A stretch of DNA of 64,000 nt from Trematomus loennbergii. Taxonomy: Eukaryota > Chordata > Actinopteri > Perciformes > Nototheniidae. Shown here piece by piece: positions 35,390 to 48,080 of the stretch (positions within the stretch are counted from its first letter, which is position 1; each line of letters begins with the position of its first letter). The stretch covers positions 152,501 through 216,500 of the forward strand of contig JAAOOA010000521.1 in assembly GCA_012861695.1 (NCBI GenBank), written 5' to 3'. The notes under the pieces are model-generated. The model had not been told where the DNA came from and did not search any database. It saw nothing but the letters and a program-made list of their open reading frames with translations. Position numbers and translations under genes: made by a program.

Positions 35390-37910
35390 GATGGGTTTAA
35401 GTGATCGGAATATTTAAGTGATGGGAATTTACAATTTAGGGGAATCTCCAAATACACTGGATCCATGTTTTAGTCTGTACCAGAAACACCCCCGTTAAGA
35501 CTATGGACCTGAGCACAATTATTGAAAAGTTATTACAGTAGAAACAGGGTACTAACCCACGAGGACAACTGTATGTACAAACTCTATGAACAAAATTCCC
35601 AACAGATTGTGGCGACTGTGCACAGATGTATCCAGTCACAAAAGTTACTATTGTACTAGTAATAGTGAGATTTAACATATTGGAGAATATATGGAGACGT
35701 CCTTTTATAGTGTGTGAAACATGTGGTGCTTGAAACATGTAAGTATTTCAATTTATAGAAGAAAATGGTTTCCTGAAAGAGTTATTTGGAGTAGATGTGT
35801 TACAGTGGGAGAAAAACAATGTTTAGAGATATAGTACATTTATTAGTAGACATTAATTGTGTTTAGATGGCATTTAACATTTAAAACAGATAGTATGATT
35901 AGAAGATAGAGTGGAGAAGGTTAGATTTACTTTACCTCAGTGTGTTAGAATTTCTATAGGTAATGCGTCCCGAGACCTGGACTCTCTCTCTCTCTCTGCC
36001 TGTCAGACTGCTACGACCCCTATCAGACAAAAGACCTCACTACAGGAGACTCCTCCTCCTCCATCGAACAGACAGAGAACCAGAGCTGAACCAACAACGA
36101 CAAGACTGCATCCAGAACCTTCTCCACCTGCGGCATCCAGAACCAGAACAGCATGCTGACATAAAGAGGCATACTCTCATCAGTCCCTAACCCAGGACAT
36201 GAAGTTCCAAGCTGAGCCACGAGATTGGCACAAGAGCAGAGTGTGGGACATGAGAGCAGAATACGCCCTCCATACAACAGCGAAGAGACTGTAAAGAAGG
36301 AGATGAAATGCAAAGCAGTTGGGCCACTGAAAGAGTACCAGCGAAAGGATTTAAGAGCTGATGGACTGAGGAGAAGACGGAACCAGAGGAGTTGGCATGG
36401 TCTAACAGAATGTGAGGGGGTCGTGGCTTGAGACAACAAGAGGAGGAGAAAAGGAAAACGGGAGTGAGTGAGTTTATACATAAACACACTTATTCACAAA
36501 CAAACTTGAATTGACTTGATAAATACGTAAAGACAAAAAGATTTATTAGCCATGAATTAATAAATTGGTAAATTAAAATAGTAATAAAGAGGAAACTGTT
36601 AAAGTAAAATGAGGAAATAATCCTAAAACACACTGAGGGTACTGTGAGATAAAGGGGTAGACTTGATGGAAATATTCACCACACTTTACACTTTAAGCAG
36701 TGAGTGTTGTGGGACTTAGGAGTACAGAGTAGAACATATTTTTCAATCTTTCCATCATGTAAACGAATTATTCCCTAAAAGATTTTATTCATGGGTGAAT
36801 TTGGTAGAGATCTAATGTGTTACAATATTGATCTACAGCTAAAGGGATAGTTTTAGTGACCACTCTATAAGAACAGACAAATCTGTGTTAGTTGGACAAT
36901 GTTAAAGGGAGAGCTAATACCAAGCCAAATATAGTATCCCAATCTAAAGTATTGTTTTCGCCATTGTAGCATAGTTATTACCATAGGAGAACTGTTAAGG
37001 TGGAAATAACATTTGTTTGTCCAAGATGTAGAGTTTTAAAGGACACTGGGCAAAGAGCGATTGCAAATTTAATTTTGGAAAAAGCAATATAATGGGAGTA
37101 ATACATGCGGGGCCTTGGATCACTCATTGCAATGATGCATATTTTTGACAACCCATATCGTTTAGAGAGAAGGGGTCACTCAACCCACCCAGCAGTTGTT
37201 TTATATCTTACTTGTAGCTTCACAGGGAGCGCACGGCACCAAATTATGAGTTTAAAAGACAAGCGCCACCACCTCCTGATGGTCATCCATTTAATCAGGG
37301 ATGACCTGAAATTTAGAGATGTTATTTAAAGTAGAAACATATCCGCCATAAGTGAAAATTCCTAAATTGAACTACAAACCATTGATGAAATAACTTCTGT
37401 TTTTAAATCCTTGATAAAGGAGGGAGTAACTGTTACATGCTCGGACACCCAGGGTTCCACACACTGTTAAAGGGGTTAGCATAGTTCTTTAAGTAGACTA
37501 GAATTGAAGATAAATTAGTATAATGAGTTATTGATATTCCACCGGTTTTCACACCATTTAAGGAACTTTATCACTGCATTAGAACAGACCACAGGTAATG
37601 AAGTAGGAACCATAAGTGATGAATTCTCCAATTGTCGGAAATGCCGTATCCCAGAGTAGATGTTTGATGGTAAGGATAGCATAGGGGGGCCCAGGGGAGT
37701 GCTAGATGTTAGTTGCATTCCATGTACCCGCACCCTAACGTACCAATTGATCACCACAGCCTTTTCTAGAGAACATATTACTTTCATACTTTAAAAAGTA
37801 TGAAAGGGGGGAGGGTAAATTTCTCATAAGGGAACAGTTTAAATTGCTAGCAGAACAAGACGACTCAACCCATTTACAGATATTGATGAAAATGAAGACA
37901 GTGTAAATTA
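35390..37910 (+). pseudogene. env: env interior, heavily broken
   Basis: Short interrupted frames only. The frame at 35911-36159 is Pro/Thr/Arg-rich. Around 37550-37900 there are pieces that could derive from the ectodomain. Many stops in all frames. I cannot assign domains. Confidence 0.35.
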
Positions 37911-37916
37911 TGTTAA

Positions 37917-38213
37917 ATGATATGGATGATAAATGATGAGATTGTTCAAAGAATGTCCAAATCATGTGATATTTCAAATGATGAAATCATTAGAATGAAG
38001 AACCAGCTACAAAGTGGTATTACTTTCCACTATTCTAAAATAGTTTTTTTTTTTATGTTTATACTGTTACCAGTGATGCGATTTTTAAATTGTATGTTTT
38101 TTATGCTTTGTATAACAAGTGCCTTAACAACTGAATGTGGTATGGGAACGGTTTCGGTGAAAGGAGGGAGTAAGAAATGTTCTAATACCACAAGTTGCTG
38201 CTATATTGAATGA
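37917..38213 (+). pseudogene. env: env membrane-proximal remnant
   Basis: A 98-codon frame with a long hydrophobic segment (FFFMFILLPVMRFLNCMFFM) and several Cys near the end. Located where a transmembrane subunit should end, 200 bp before the purine tract. Confidence 0.45.
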
Positions 38214-38397
38214 TTACAACTAGAAGTTATGCACAAGGGAAAACCTTTATGTTTGAAGACCAACCAATGTATTGTTTGTATTTTTGATGACGGTTATTTG
38301 AACCATTCCATTTTGATAGTATGTTTTTGATATGAGTTATGTACTATGCAAAGTTCAGATGAAGAACTCATTGATTTCAGTATTGTGTTCACACCTT

Positions 38398-38418
38398 AAA
38401 AGGTGTGAAAGGAGGGAT
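38398..38418 (+). promoter_or_regulatory. Polypurine tract
   Basis: AAAAGGTGTGAAAGGAGGGA lies immediately before the 3' LTR, where plus-strand priming occurs in retroviruses. Confidence 0.75.
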
Positions 38419-39115
38419 TGTTAGAAATTAAAATCAATGTTAAACAGCATAATTCAGTCTAAAATATATCTTCAGTTTAAAGCTGTTTTATTGTGGAAAA
38501 ACCCGGAAGTTCTCAGGAAATCAATGCCAAGCTTTTATTCTGAAAATCTTTTATCTGGTTTGCATGTAACTAAATGTTGCGTTTTCTGAATGTAAAGTGA
38601 AAGTGACTTGGAGTGTTATACACCAAAAACGAACGGACTTTAACACTACATCGATAGACGTTAAGATATTATTACTGCTGAATATTAGATAAAGGAACAG
38701 TTGATCATGGAGTGTTTACACATTACGTGAGTAGCTATGACGTCAGAGGGAGCTACCGTAAACGAGAACGGTGTCGTAAAAGTGTTTCTAGGACTTCTAA
38801 ACTAACGATTACAGCTGTTTATAAGGTATTAAATAGAAAGTCATGACAGAGATAAGGAGGAGAGAATGCTTAAGGAAATAGGCAGAGAATACCAATGTCG
38901 AAATCATCTGTGCTCTCGCGATATCGAACCCACAAGATGAGAAGGGCGGTCCGCTAACTTCACAGGGGGGACAACGAGACGTGGATAAAAGGCAGGACGG
39001 AAGATAACTCGCTCTCTTTCCTTCGCTGCAGCCCACTCTGAAGACACACCGGCTTTGTCTCCTTTACCCATGCTTGTTCTTTTACCACGTTACTTAATTA
39101 AACTACCCATTTGAA
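38419..39115 (+). mobile_element. 3' LTR, truncated
   Basis: Matches about the first 700 of 776 bp of the 5' LTR with at least six small differences. It stops at ACTACCCATTTGAA and continues into the interior of a TTTCTCAA MITE. Confidence 0.85.
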
Positions 39116-39530
39116 ACAATATACTTGGAAATCTACCGAGCCCGGCGTACTCCGTTTGGAGAAATATCGAGTCTGCACATGAGTAGACTTCGGTCTTAAA
39201 ATCCCCACAATGCTTTCCCCAATTTCCCCAAATCTGTGGCGGAAGATGTAAGGCGGGGCCTCTCATATGACGCACACCTGCTAGCGTGTTCCACACTTCG
39301 TTTTCCGAATGCCAGGAAGTATTCTTGACTCGCTTCTGAAGCAAGATGCTCGGCAGACATGTGCTACCAAGCAAGCGTACTCGCGATTGAGAAACACCCT
39401 GTGTCCTCCTCCCTTTCGCTTTCTCTTCTCAGGCTGCGACCCGACAGCATGTCCATTTCTGCTGCTCAATAAAGCCAGATTTGCACCTTCGATGCACCGC
39501 CTCCGACTCCTTCTCTCGGCACTACATATC
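39116..39530 (+). mobile_element. Truncated MITE plus solo-LTR tail
   Basis: 39116-39399 is the right part of a TTTCTCAA MITE; 39400-39530 matches the right part of the solo LTR seen whole at 52868-53489. Left portions were lost at the retroviral junction. Confidence 0.7.
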
Positions 39531-39682
39531 TCACTTTTGTAAATTTGCAACAGTTTAAACTAGAACTATTGAGACATTTGTTTTTGCAAAGGGGATTTTC
39601 ACAATCTTTTGCGCTGTAAAGTATTAAGACACATTTTGCAAATTTTTTTGTAAAGGAAACATTTTTCCAACACACCTTTTAG

Positions 39683-39697
39683 ACACTAGAGCGCACC
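39683..39697 (+). promoter_or_regulatory. Degraded CTCF-like motif 3' of gene B
   Basis: ACACTAGAGCGCACC; a core G is changed to C compared with the other copies. Confidence 0.25.
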
Positions 39698-39914
39698 AAG
39701 CTTACATCCACAAGCACTCATGCTTAGGCATTCACCATCCCACAATACAAGGTGAAGTAAAGACACAACCAAGTGGTAAATTTATTTATTTATTTCATTT
39801 AAATATCATAAAATATTCATCCGAGGACACCAGCTACACCTGTAAGAACAAACAAACATTAGTCACCAGGTTTAAGTTAATGTATAGAACAGCAAGAAAG
39901 CGAGCAGTACTCAC

Positions 39915-42116
39915 CTGCTATTGTCCCCACTTTGGCTTGAACCACAACCATTTGACCTGAGGAGAGATGTAGGCCTGGGGTTCAGCCTGCCTCTGAGGGG
40001 CCACGTAGGCCCTGTTGGGAGCCTCGTAGGACTGGTTCGTTGCTTGCCGCTGAGGGGCTACGTAGACCTTCTTGGGAGTCTTGTAGGCCCTGTTGGGAGT
40101 CTTGTAGGCCCTGTTGGGAGTCTCGTAGGCAGTCTTGTGGGCCTTGTTGGGAGTCTCGTAGGCAGTCTTGTGGGCCTTGTTGGGAGTCTTGCAGGCCCTG
40201 TTGGTAGTCTTGTAGGCCCTGTTGGTAGTCTCGTAGGCCCTGTTGGTAGTCTCGTAGGCAGTCTTGTGGGCCTTGTTGGGAGTCTTGTAGGCAGTCTCGT
40301 CGGCCCTGTTGGGAGTCTCGTAGGCAGTCTCGGGGCCTTGTTGGGAGTCTCGTAGGCAGTCTCGTGGGCCTTGTTGGGAGTCTCGTAGGCAGTCTTGTGG
40401 GCCTTGTTGGGAGTCTCGTAGGCAGTCTTGTGGGCCTTGTTGGGAGTCTCGTAGGCAGTCTTGTGGGCCTTGTTGGGAGTCTCGTAGGCAGTCTTGTGGG
40501 CCTTGTTGGGAGTCTCGTAGGCAGTCTCGTGGGCCTTGTTGGGAGTCTCGTAGGCAGTCTCGTGGGCCTTGTTGGAGTCTCGTAGGCAGTCTCGTGGGCC
40601 TTGTTGGGAGTCTCGTAGGCAGTCTTGTGGGCCTTGTAGGCAGTCTCGTCGGCCCTGTTGGGAGTCTCGTAGGCAGTCTTGTGGGCCTTGTTGGGAGTCT
40701 CGTAGGCAGTCTTGTGGGCCTTGTTGGGAGTCTTGTAGGCAGTCTCGTGGGCCTTGTTGGGAGTCTCCTGCTGGGGAGCCACGTAGGCCCTGTTGGGAGT
40801 CTGCTGCTGGGGAGCATTGTAGGCCCTGTTGGGAGTCTGCTGCTGGGGAGCATTGTAGGCCTTGTTGGGAGCCTCGTATGCCCTGTTGGGAGTCTGCTGC
40901 TGGGGAGCCACATAGCCCTGTTGGGAGTCTGCTGCTGGGGAGCATTGTAGGCCTTGTTGGGAGCCACGTAGGCCTGGTTCGTTGCTTGCCGCTGAGGGGC
41001 CACGTAGGCCTTGATGGGAGTCTGGTAGGCCTGGTTCGTTGCTTGCCGCTGAGGGCCACGTAGGCCTTGATGAGAGTCTGGTAGGCCTGCTGGGGCTTCC
41101 TGACACTCACCTTCTCCTGCCCAGGAGCCTTCAGCCGTCTGATATCATAGCCACCAAATTGATCAGGGATGATGTAGATCTTGGTCGGGGCAAACTTCTT
41201 ACCAGAGGTTCCCTCTCTGGACGATTTGGAGTCGTAGCTCGTTGAGTAACTGCGAGGCTGAAGACGGGACCATTTCCTACATTGGACTCAAGAGAAGTGC
41301 CATAACTTGAGGCCATGGAAGTAGTCTTGTAGCTTCCTCGGGCATTCCGTGAAAACACTTTACTCTTGTATGGGGTCACAACCTTAGTCTGGCTGGGGTT
41401 TTTAGGAGCTGAGGGACGGGAAGGTTTTTTCCGTTTTAGACACTAGCTTAGCACGAACACTGGAGAAGTTTTGGTCCGTGCAGGGATTTGGTTTGGCTCA
41501 GGAGCGCCGGCACCAAACAGGCTGGAAGACTTCCCTGTGTCCTTGTGCTAATCTTACTCAGAGAATCGCTACCGACAATATCACTAGAAAGGCCATGAAA
41601 ACGCTGTTTAGGCACACGATTCACGTTAGGTTTTGACACTGAGCTGCCCTGCACTAACCTGACTTTAGCAAAGCCACTTTTAGCTGGCTGTGAAACAGTT
41701 TTGTGTAGCTACCAGTAGAAGGCCCGGCTAAAACTACTGCCCACAGCTGAAGGTATGTTTAAGTTTTGCTCTGCGCTGAGCTCGGAGGGGCTTGTCTGAG
41801 TCGATTCTGGAGATAGTTGCTGGGACCGGCTTCCCGATTATTTGCCTGAAGCCAACATACGTGTTGTTGTTCTGGCTCTGAGCTGCGAGAGAAAAAGAAA
41901 ATATTAAGCCACAGCTAGTCATTCACAGCACTTAAGTGAAATGTGTGCTTTGCTCACCTTGTGAAGCCCACAAACAACGCACATGCTCTGCTTGAACCAA
42001 GACAATAAGGAAAATCCTGCACAGAAAATATGTAAACATCAGAGAATGCAGACAGCTAACAACAATTAACTTTGCATATCTGCAGAAACTTACCCCAAAT
42101 GAACTCCACAAGTCAT
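39915..42116 (-). CDS. Secreted Tyr/Pro repeat protein, copy B (frameshifted)
   Basis: Same architecture as copy A: exon 1 42094-42116, exon 2 41958-42016, exon 3 39915-41882 (stop 39918-39920), 3'-UTR exon from 39839. The repeat array (about 40000-41090) is half as long as in A and dominated by the 11-residue module AHKTAYETPNK. The conserved N-terminal part of exon 3 is broken by several single-base indels relative to A, for example a lost T near 41841 and changes near 41260, 41430 and 41550. As sequenced it cannot give a full-length product. Real decay and assembly error are both possible. Confidence 0.65.
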
Positions 42117-42129
42117 ATTTCTCTCTCTG

Positions 42130-42305
42130 TTCCAACACAGCAGTAAATAACAGTAGCCCTGAAGTGACTTGCTCTGCTTGTCTGAGCAGCAGAAAGGAGG
42201 CTTTATTGCAGCTTGCAGCCAATCAGGGCCTAATGAGCTGATTGTCTACAGGTGCTGCTGTGCTGTCAGGGTGGCAACTGAGTGCTGTTGATTTTCTGAT
42301 TTCTG
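42130..42305 (-). promoter_or_regulatory. Putative promoter of gene B
   Basis: Same CCAAT, TATA-like and E-box block as at gene A. Confidence 0.45.
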
Positions 42306-44084
42306 AAGTACTCAGATCTGGTAGTTGAGTAAAAGTAGAAGTACTCAGATCTTGTACTTGAGTAAAAGTAGAAGTACTCAGATCTTGTACTTGAGTAAAA
42401 GTAGAAGTACTCAGATTGTGTAGTTGAGTAAAAGTAGAAGTACTCAGGTCTGGTAGTTGAGTAAAAGTAGAAGTACTCAGATTGTGTAGTTGAGTAAAAG
42501 TAGAAGTACTCAGATCTTGTACTTGAGAAAAGTAGAAGTACCAGAGTGTAGGAATACTCATACAGTAAAAGTCCTGCATTCAAAATGTTTCCTCAAGTAA
42601 AAGTAGAAAAGTATTATCATAAAAATATAGTGAAAGTAGAGACAGTGAAAGTAGTCATTGTGCAGATTGGTCCATTTCAGAATAATATATATGATATGTT
42701 TTATAATGATTGATCATGAAAGTGTTCTCAAAGCTGGTAACGGTGCAGCTAGTTTGAATGACTTGTATACTGCAGGGTAGCTTGTGGATTTACTCCAGGG
42801 GGGTATACTACGAATCTAGTTCAACATATCCTGGATATGTTTTGAGTTATCCGGTTGACTAAATCCAAAAAAAAAAAACGCTCTCGCTAAACGGCCTACG
42901 ACGCTGGCTATCAACTCGATCGCTCAAGCCAGCTGTGTCCTATCTAGTTAGGTGTGCGTTCACATAAAAGGGGTGGTATTTGGAGTGTTCGACAAATCAC
43001 AAACATGGAAAGCCGTGTACTGACAGCGCAGCGTCATACTTCCTGAATGAAAAGTCAACTAATATTAGACAAATATGAAGACGTTAAACTTTAAACATCC
43101 ATGACTTAAACACTTTATCCAGGATCAAAGCCTCATAGCTGCACCTGCAAGGTGAATACAGCTGGTAAAAAAAAAGTGTTTGAATGCGTACATTAACAGG
43201 TTTATGATATCACTGCCCCGTCTAAGACACGATCTGACTTAATTACATTTGACTCGAGTGTTTCGTCAACTTAATGTGTTGCTTAAAATAATACTTCTGC
43301 ATCAGTATGTGACACTGTGAGTGTTGCACGGCCAGATACGGCTCAGCTGACTCAGATAGGAAATATATGATAATTATGATGTGATATGATATGAATGATA
43401 ATGGGACACATCGACGTATGCACTCACAGTGCCGCGGACTGTACGTAATGTTACTTTGATCCGGTTACTTATGTTGTGGCAGATATTTAAGTAAGCTTTC
43501 TTAACGCTAATGTTATAATAGTCAGATTGCTCTGAAGATGGGAGGGTATTCTATTAATTTTCACGCTCACACAGTCGGTGATTTTGGCCGGCCGTCTTTC
43601 CTGCAACGGCAGTTTAAACTGTATTCCTTTCTCCTCCTGTCATATGAATTGATCGCTTTAAACTCCGCACACTGAGCTCTGATTGGTCAGCAGGCAGTGC
43701 TTTATCCTGGAACCTATCCTTCTCCGGAGGATAGCCGTTCAGAATAAGTTATCTAGCCCGCTAAGAAGTGAACCAGCTTCGTAGGACCGGAAACCCCTGA
43801 AGTTAGCTTGCTAAACGAAAATCTTGCTTCGTAGTATAGGCCCAGGTGGAACTAAAGTCTGATTTAACACTTGATTATATTTCACATCATTAATCCACAT
43901 CTGTAAAGTAACTAAAGGTATTAAATAAATGTAGTGGAGTAAAAGTACACCATTTACCTCTGAATTGGAGTGGGGTAGAAGTACAAAGTAGCATAAAATG
44001 GAAATACTCAGGTAAAGTACAAGTACCTCAAAATTGTACTTAAGTACAGTACTTGAGTAAATGTACTTTACACCACTGTATCTA
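42306..44084. mobile_element. Truncated hAT-like MITE with nested MITE
   Basis: Left-truncated as at gene A; right end reaches the CACTG terminus. Split by the TATACTACG MITE at 42799-43842. Confidence 0.75.
42799..43842. mobile_element. TATACTACG MITE, complete
   Basis: 1,044 bp with ends GGGGGTATACTACGAA and, inverted, GGCCTATACTACGAAG, and a possible 3-bp CAG target duplication. The empty site is seen in spacers D and E (CTCCAGGTGGAAC). No transposase. Harbinger-like by end and site size, but this is tentative. Confidence 0.75.
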
Positions 44085-44326
44085 CGTATGAATCCATAAT
44101 CATTTTTGGGCAAGAGGACCAGATTTTGGATGGTCATTTGAACACATTTGCAATTTTTTATTATGACGAGTGAAAATGTCAGCCATGCTCAGGAAAATAA
44201 CTTCGAGAACAAATGTTGTGTTTTTATCTTTTATGCTTACCGTTTTTGCATTTGACAAATGTGTCTTAAATAGAAAAATATGCATAAGTATTAAATTGGA
44301 GGTTTTTGTTTTAGACTGAGTTTGAA

Positions 44327-44341
44327 CGCCCCCTAGTGGCC
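44327..44341 (-). promoter_or_regulatory. CTCF-like motif
   Basis: Reverse strand GGCCACTAGGGGGCG, full match to the CTCF core. Lies in the duplicated hsbp1l1-intron fragment upstream of gene B. Confidence 0.4.
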
Positions 44342-44350
44342 ATGCATGTT

Positions 44351-47300
44351 CAAGGTTCAAGGTTCAAGGTTCTTTATTGTCATCTGACATAGTACAGAGT
44401 AATTATGTAGTTGAAAATCTTATGTCACAGGCTTCTCCAACAATGCAACATAATAACAATAAGAGCATGAGCAATACAAAAATAATAATAGTTATAAAAT
44501 GAAATAAAGTTATGATGTGGAATAGTGCAGTACGAGTCTATATACAAGTTATTGGAATGATATATATATTAGGTATTAGATACATACTACTGAGTAGCAG
44601 ATGAATGTTTGATGTTGTTTCAACAGTTCAATTTTTAACAGTCTCACTGCCCGCGGGAAGAAACTGTCTCCGAATCTTCTTGTCCTTGCCAGGATGCTGC
44701 GGTAACGTCTGCCAGACGGCAACAGAAAGAACAGTTTGTGGCTGGGGTGATGGGGGTCTTTGATAATCCGTAGTGATTTCTTCCTGAGCCGCTGGGAGTA
44801 AAGGTCCTCCATGGATGGCAGCTCCGTCCTGGTGATGTGCTGTGCAGTTTTCACCACCCTCTGTAAAGCCTTACGATCGAGGTCGGTGCAGCTGCCGTAC
44901 CAGGCCGTGATGCAGCCAGTCAGGATACTTTCTATGGTGCACCTGTAGAAGTCAGGATACTATGGTGCACCTGTAGAAGGTCAGGATACTCTCTATCGTG
45001 CACCTGTAGAAGTTGCAGAGTATCCTGGAATCCATTTTGAACCTCCTCAACCTGCGGAGGAAGAAGAGCCGCTGTCGAGCTTTCTTGGTGATGGTGGTGG
45101 TGTGAAGAGACCATGTCAGGTCCTCAGTGATGTGGACCCCAAGGAACCTGAAGCTTTTGACTCTCTCCACCGTAGTCCCATTGATGGCGATGGGGGCGTG
45201 TCCCTCTCCCTGCTGCTTCCTGTAATCCACAATCAGCTCCTTTGTTTTGCTGATGTTGAGATGGAGGTTGTTATCCTGGCACCAAGATGTCAGGTTTTCG
45301 ACCTCCTCTCTGTACGCCGTCTCGTCATCGTCTGTGATCTGGCCGATGACGGTCGTGTCATCAGCAAACTTCACGATGGTGTTGGAGCTGTGTGTGGCCA
45401 CGCAGTCGTGGGTGAACAGGGAGTAGAGGAGAGGGCTGAGCACGCAGCCTTGAGGGGCACCGGTGTTTAGAATCAGGGTGGAGGATGTGATGTTTCCCAC
45501 CCGCACTGCCTGGGGTCTGCCCGTCAGGAAGTTCAGGATCCAGTCACAGAGGGCGCTGTTGAGCCCGAGGTCTCTGAGCTTGATGGCCAGCTTGGAGGGC
45601 ACAATGGTATTGAATGCTGAACTGTAGTCAATGAACAGCATTCTCACATATGTGTTCCTGTTCTTCGGGTCCAGGTGTGAGAGGGCAGTGTGGAGGGTGA
45701 GGGCTATGGCGTCGTCTGTGGACCTGTTTGCTCTGTAGGCAAACTGCAGGGGGTCCAGAGATTCAGGGAGGGAGGAGGTGATGAATGATTTGACTAACCG
45801 CTCAAAGCACTTCATTATGATGGAGGTGAGTGCTACTGGGCGGTAGTCGTTGGGGCAGGTGATTTGTCTTTTTGGGACAGGAACGATGGTGGAGTGTTTA
45901 AACATGTGGGGACTACAGACTGCAGCAGGGACCTGTTGAAGATGTCTGTGAACACCTCTGCCAGCTGAACTGCACACACCCTGAGAACACGGCCAGGGAT
46001 GCCATCAGGTCCAGGAGCCTTGTGTGGGTTAACCCTTTTAAAGGATTTACACACATCTGCCCTATTTAAAACAAAAGGGCAGTGTAGCTCCTGGTCCCTC
46101 TGTACCTCCACAGCCTGGCTGCTCTCAAAGCGTGCAAAAAAACTGTTCAGCTCATCTGGGAGAGATGCGCACGCAGACACTCCCGCAGCACCCCCCGCTG
46201 CTCCTTTGTAGTCAGTCATTGTCCTTAGTCCCGCCCACATATTCCTAGTGTTACAGCCTTTGAAGTCAGATTCCACCTTCTCTTTGTACTGTCTCTTTGC
46301 ATTTTTAATTGCTCTCCGGAGATCATACCTAGACTTCCTGTACTCCTCCAAATCTCCCGCTGTGTGCGCGATAGTGCGCGCTTTCAGTTGCCGCGCACAT
46401 CAGTTTATCCAGGGCTTTTGATTTGGGAATGTCCGTACAGAAACCTTCGGTACCACGTCATCGATGCATTTCCCAATGTAGCAGATGACAGTGTCCGTGT
46501 GTGTGTTGATGTTATTGTCCTCAAACACACTCCAATCCGTGGATGCAAAGCAATCCTGCAGTGCCTCATCTGACTCCTCGCTCCATCGTTGTACTGTCCT
46601 TGTTCGGTCTGTCCCTTTTAAGTTTCTGCTTGTACGCAGGCAACAACAGTAGTGAGATATGGTCTGATTTGCCGAAGGGAGGGCGAGGGAGAGCCTTATA
46701 TCCATTCCGGAAAGGGGAATAAACATGGTCCAGTATGTTTCCCCCGCGCGTCGGGAAGTGATGTGTTGGTAATATTTTGGCAAAACCTTCTTCATGTTGG
46801 CGGTGTTGAAATCTCCGGCCACAACGAACGCCGCATCTGGCCGTGAAGTCTCGGTTTTATCAATAATCCCAAACAGCTGATCGAGTGCCGTGTTGTTGTC
46901 GGCGAGTGGCTGCGGCGGGATATACACTGCTGTTATCACAACAGATGTGAATTCCCTCGGCAGATGGAAGGCCCGACATGAGATGCTCTAGATGTGCGGA
47001 ACAGTCCGATGAAATAATCTTCACATCTGAGCACCAGTTGTTGTTAGTCATTACACACACACCGCCTCCCTTACTTTTCCCCGAGTTAGCAGTCCGGTCC
47101 TGACGAAAAATAGAGAATCCATCAGGGACAATGGCGGAGTCCGGGATAGCGGGGTTGAGCCAAGTCTCAGTGAGAATTAACACGTTACAGTTCTTAATGT
47201 CCCGTTGAAAAGCAATCCGGCTTCTGAGTTCATCTAGCTTATTTTCAATGGATTGAACATTAGCCAGAAGAATACTCGGAAGAGGGGGCGATTCTCTCGT

Positions 47301-47614
47301 TTCCTCAGTCTGACCAGCAACCCGGCCCGGCATCCCGCTTTGTCTCTTCTTGCGTCTCTCAGGTAGAACAGCAACAGGTAGCCATGGTGAATCTCCATTG
47401 TTTGTCGGAGGGTTATTTTGTCCACGAAGTTTCGCAATTGGAGAAGTTCCTCTCTGCTATATTGTATGGCAGAGTAGGTGCGGTCGGCTAGCATGTTGCG
47501 AACCATGTTAAAAGTAAAACGGCAAAAGTAAAAAAATATGTACAAAATACGAAAATGGGCAAAGTTGGAGGGGAGCACAGACGATGCGGCCATCTTCACC
47601 GGCGCATCTTCACA
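44351..47614 (-). mobile_element. Full-length L2/CR1-group LINE, frame-broken
   Basis: 3,264 bp flanked by a 9-bp target duplication ATGCATGTT (44342-44350, 47615-47623). The minus strand encodes an AP-type endonuclease (47333-46400; LILTETWLNP, VVAGDFNTA) and a reverse transcriptase (46351-44952; [30 protein letters not shown]). The 3' end is a TTGAACC-repeat tail preceded by TTATTGTCATCTG, typical of teleost L2-like families. The reading frame is broken near 46930, 46400 and 45850. The 5' end appears complete, which is unusual for a LINE copy. Its target is the hsbp1l1-intron fragment of the spacer. Confidence 0.88.
44890..45020. repeat. Short tandem triplication inside LINE
   Basis: Three copies of a ~40-bp unit containing GTGCACCTGTAGAAG near the end of the reverse transcriptase frame. 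Confidence 0.7.
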
Positions 47615-47699
47615 ATGCATGTTAACACAGCTGTGTGTTTGACAGGACACATCTTTGATTAATTACTCTAAGGTGCGTTTTAGCTAAATGCAGGACTCT

Positions 47700-48080
47700 C
47701 TTAAAAGGTGGGTAGGTAAGTTTGAGAAACCGGCTCGAGATACTTTGTTATATTCCATGGAATGCTCTTAACATCCCGATAGCAATGAATATCTGAAGTG
47801 CTTTGACAAAAATCCATTAAAATATCATCTGTGGAAGCTGTAGTACTGTAAAAAGCACAACCATCATCTGAGCCGGCCCGGCTAAAGTAACTGGATGGCC
47901 TACCTGCCTGTCAGCCTTCCATCTGTGCACAACTTATCTCGTGCCCTCATTGGTCATGTGCGCGTTCGTGTGTGTTGGAGGAGGGGCTCTGTAAGGAAGT
48001 GGAAGATTTTTTCCGGTTGTGTATTTTCAAATTCTAGCGATCTCGAGCCGGTTTCTCCAAATTACCTACCCCGCTTTAAG
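47700..48080. mobile_element. TTAA-flanked MITE, spacer copy
   Basis: Same element as 12353-12697, here joined directly to the hsbp1l1-intron fragment (GGACTCTCTTAA). Confidence 0.65.

Larger units (their letters stand above)
17784..39115 (+). mobile_element. Endogenous retrovirus, defective, with large nested insert
   Basis: Order on the plus strand: a partial LTR with purine tract, 5' LTR, tRNA-Trp primer site, long leader, gag, integrase C-terminal remnant, env remnants, purine tract, 3' LTR. Protease, reverse transcriptase, RNase H and most of integrase are not found. The env region is split by an unrelated 11-kb block (23951-35019). Without that block the provirus is about 10 kb. The 5' and 3' LTRs differ at only a handful of positions over ~700 bp, so insertion or gene conversion is recent. 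All reading frames are broken; it is not a functional virus. Confidence 0.85.

Noticed and set aside
36023..36487. 154-codon minus-strand frame with hydrophobic start
   Set aside because: Antisense to env-region sequence, no splice signals or recognisable domain.
45102..45470. 122-codon plus-strand frame
   Set aside because: Antisense to the LINE reverse transcriptase.
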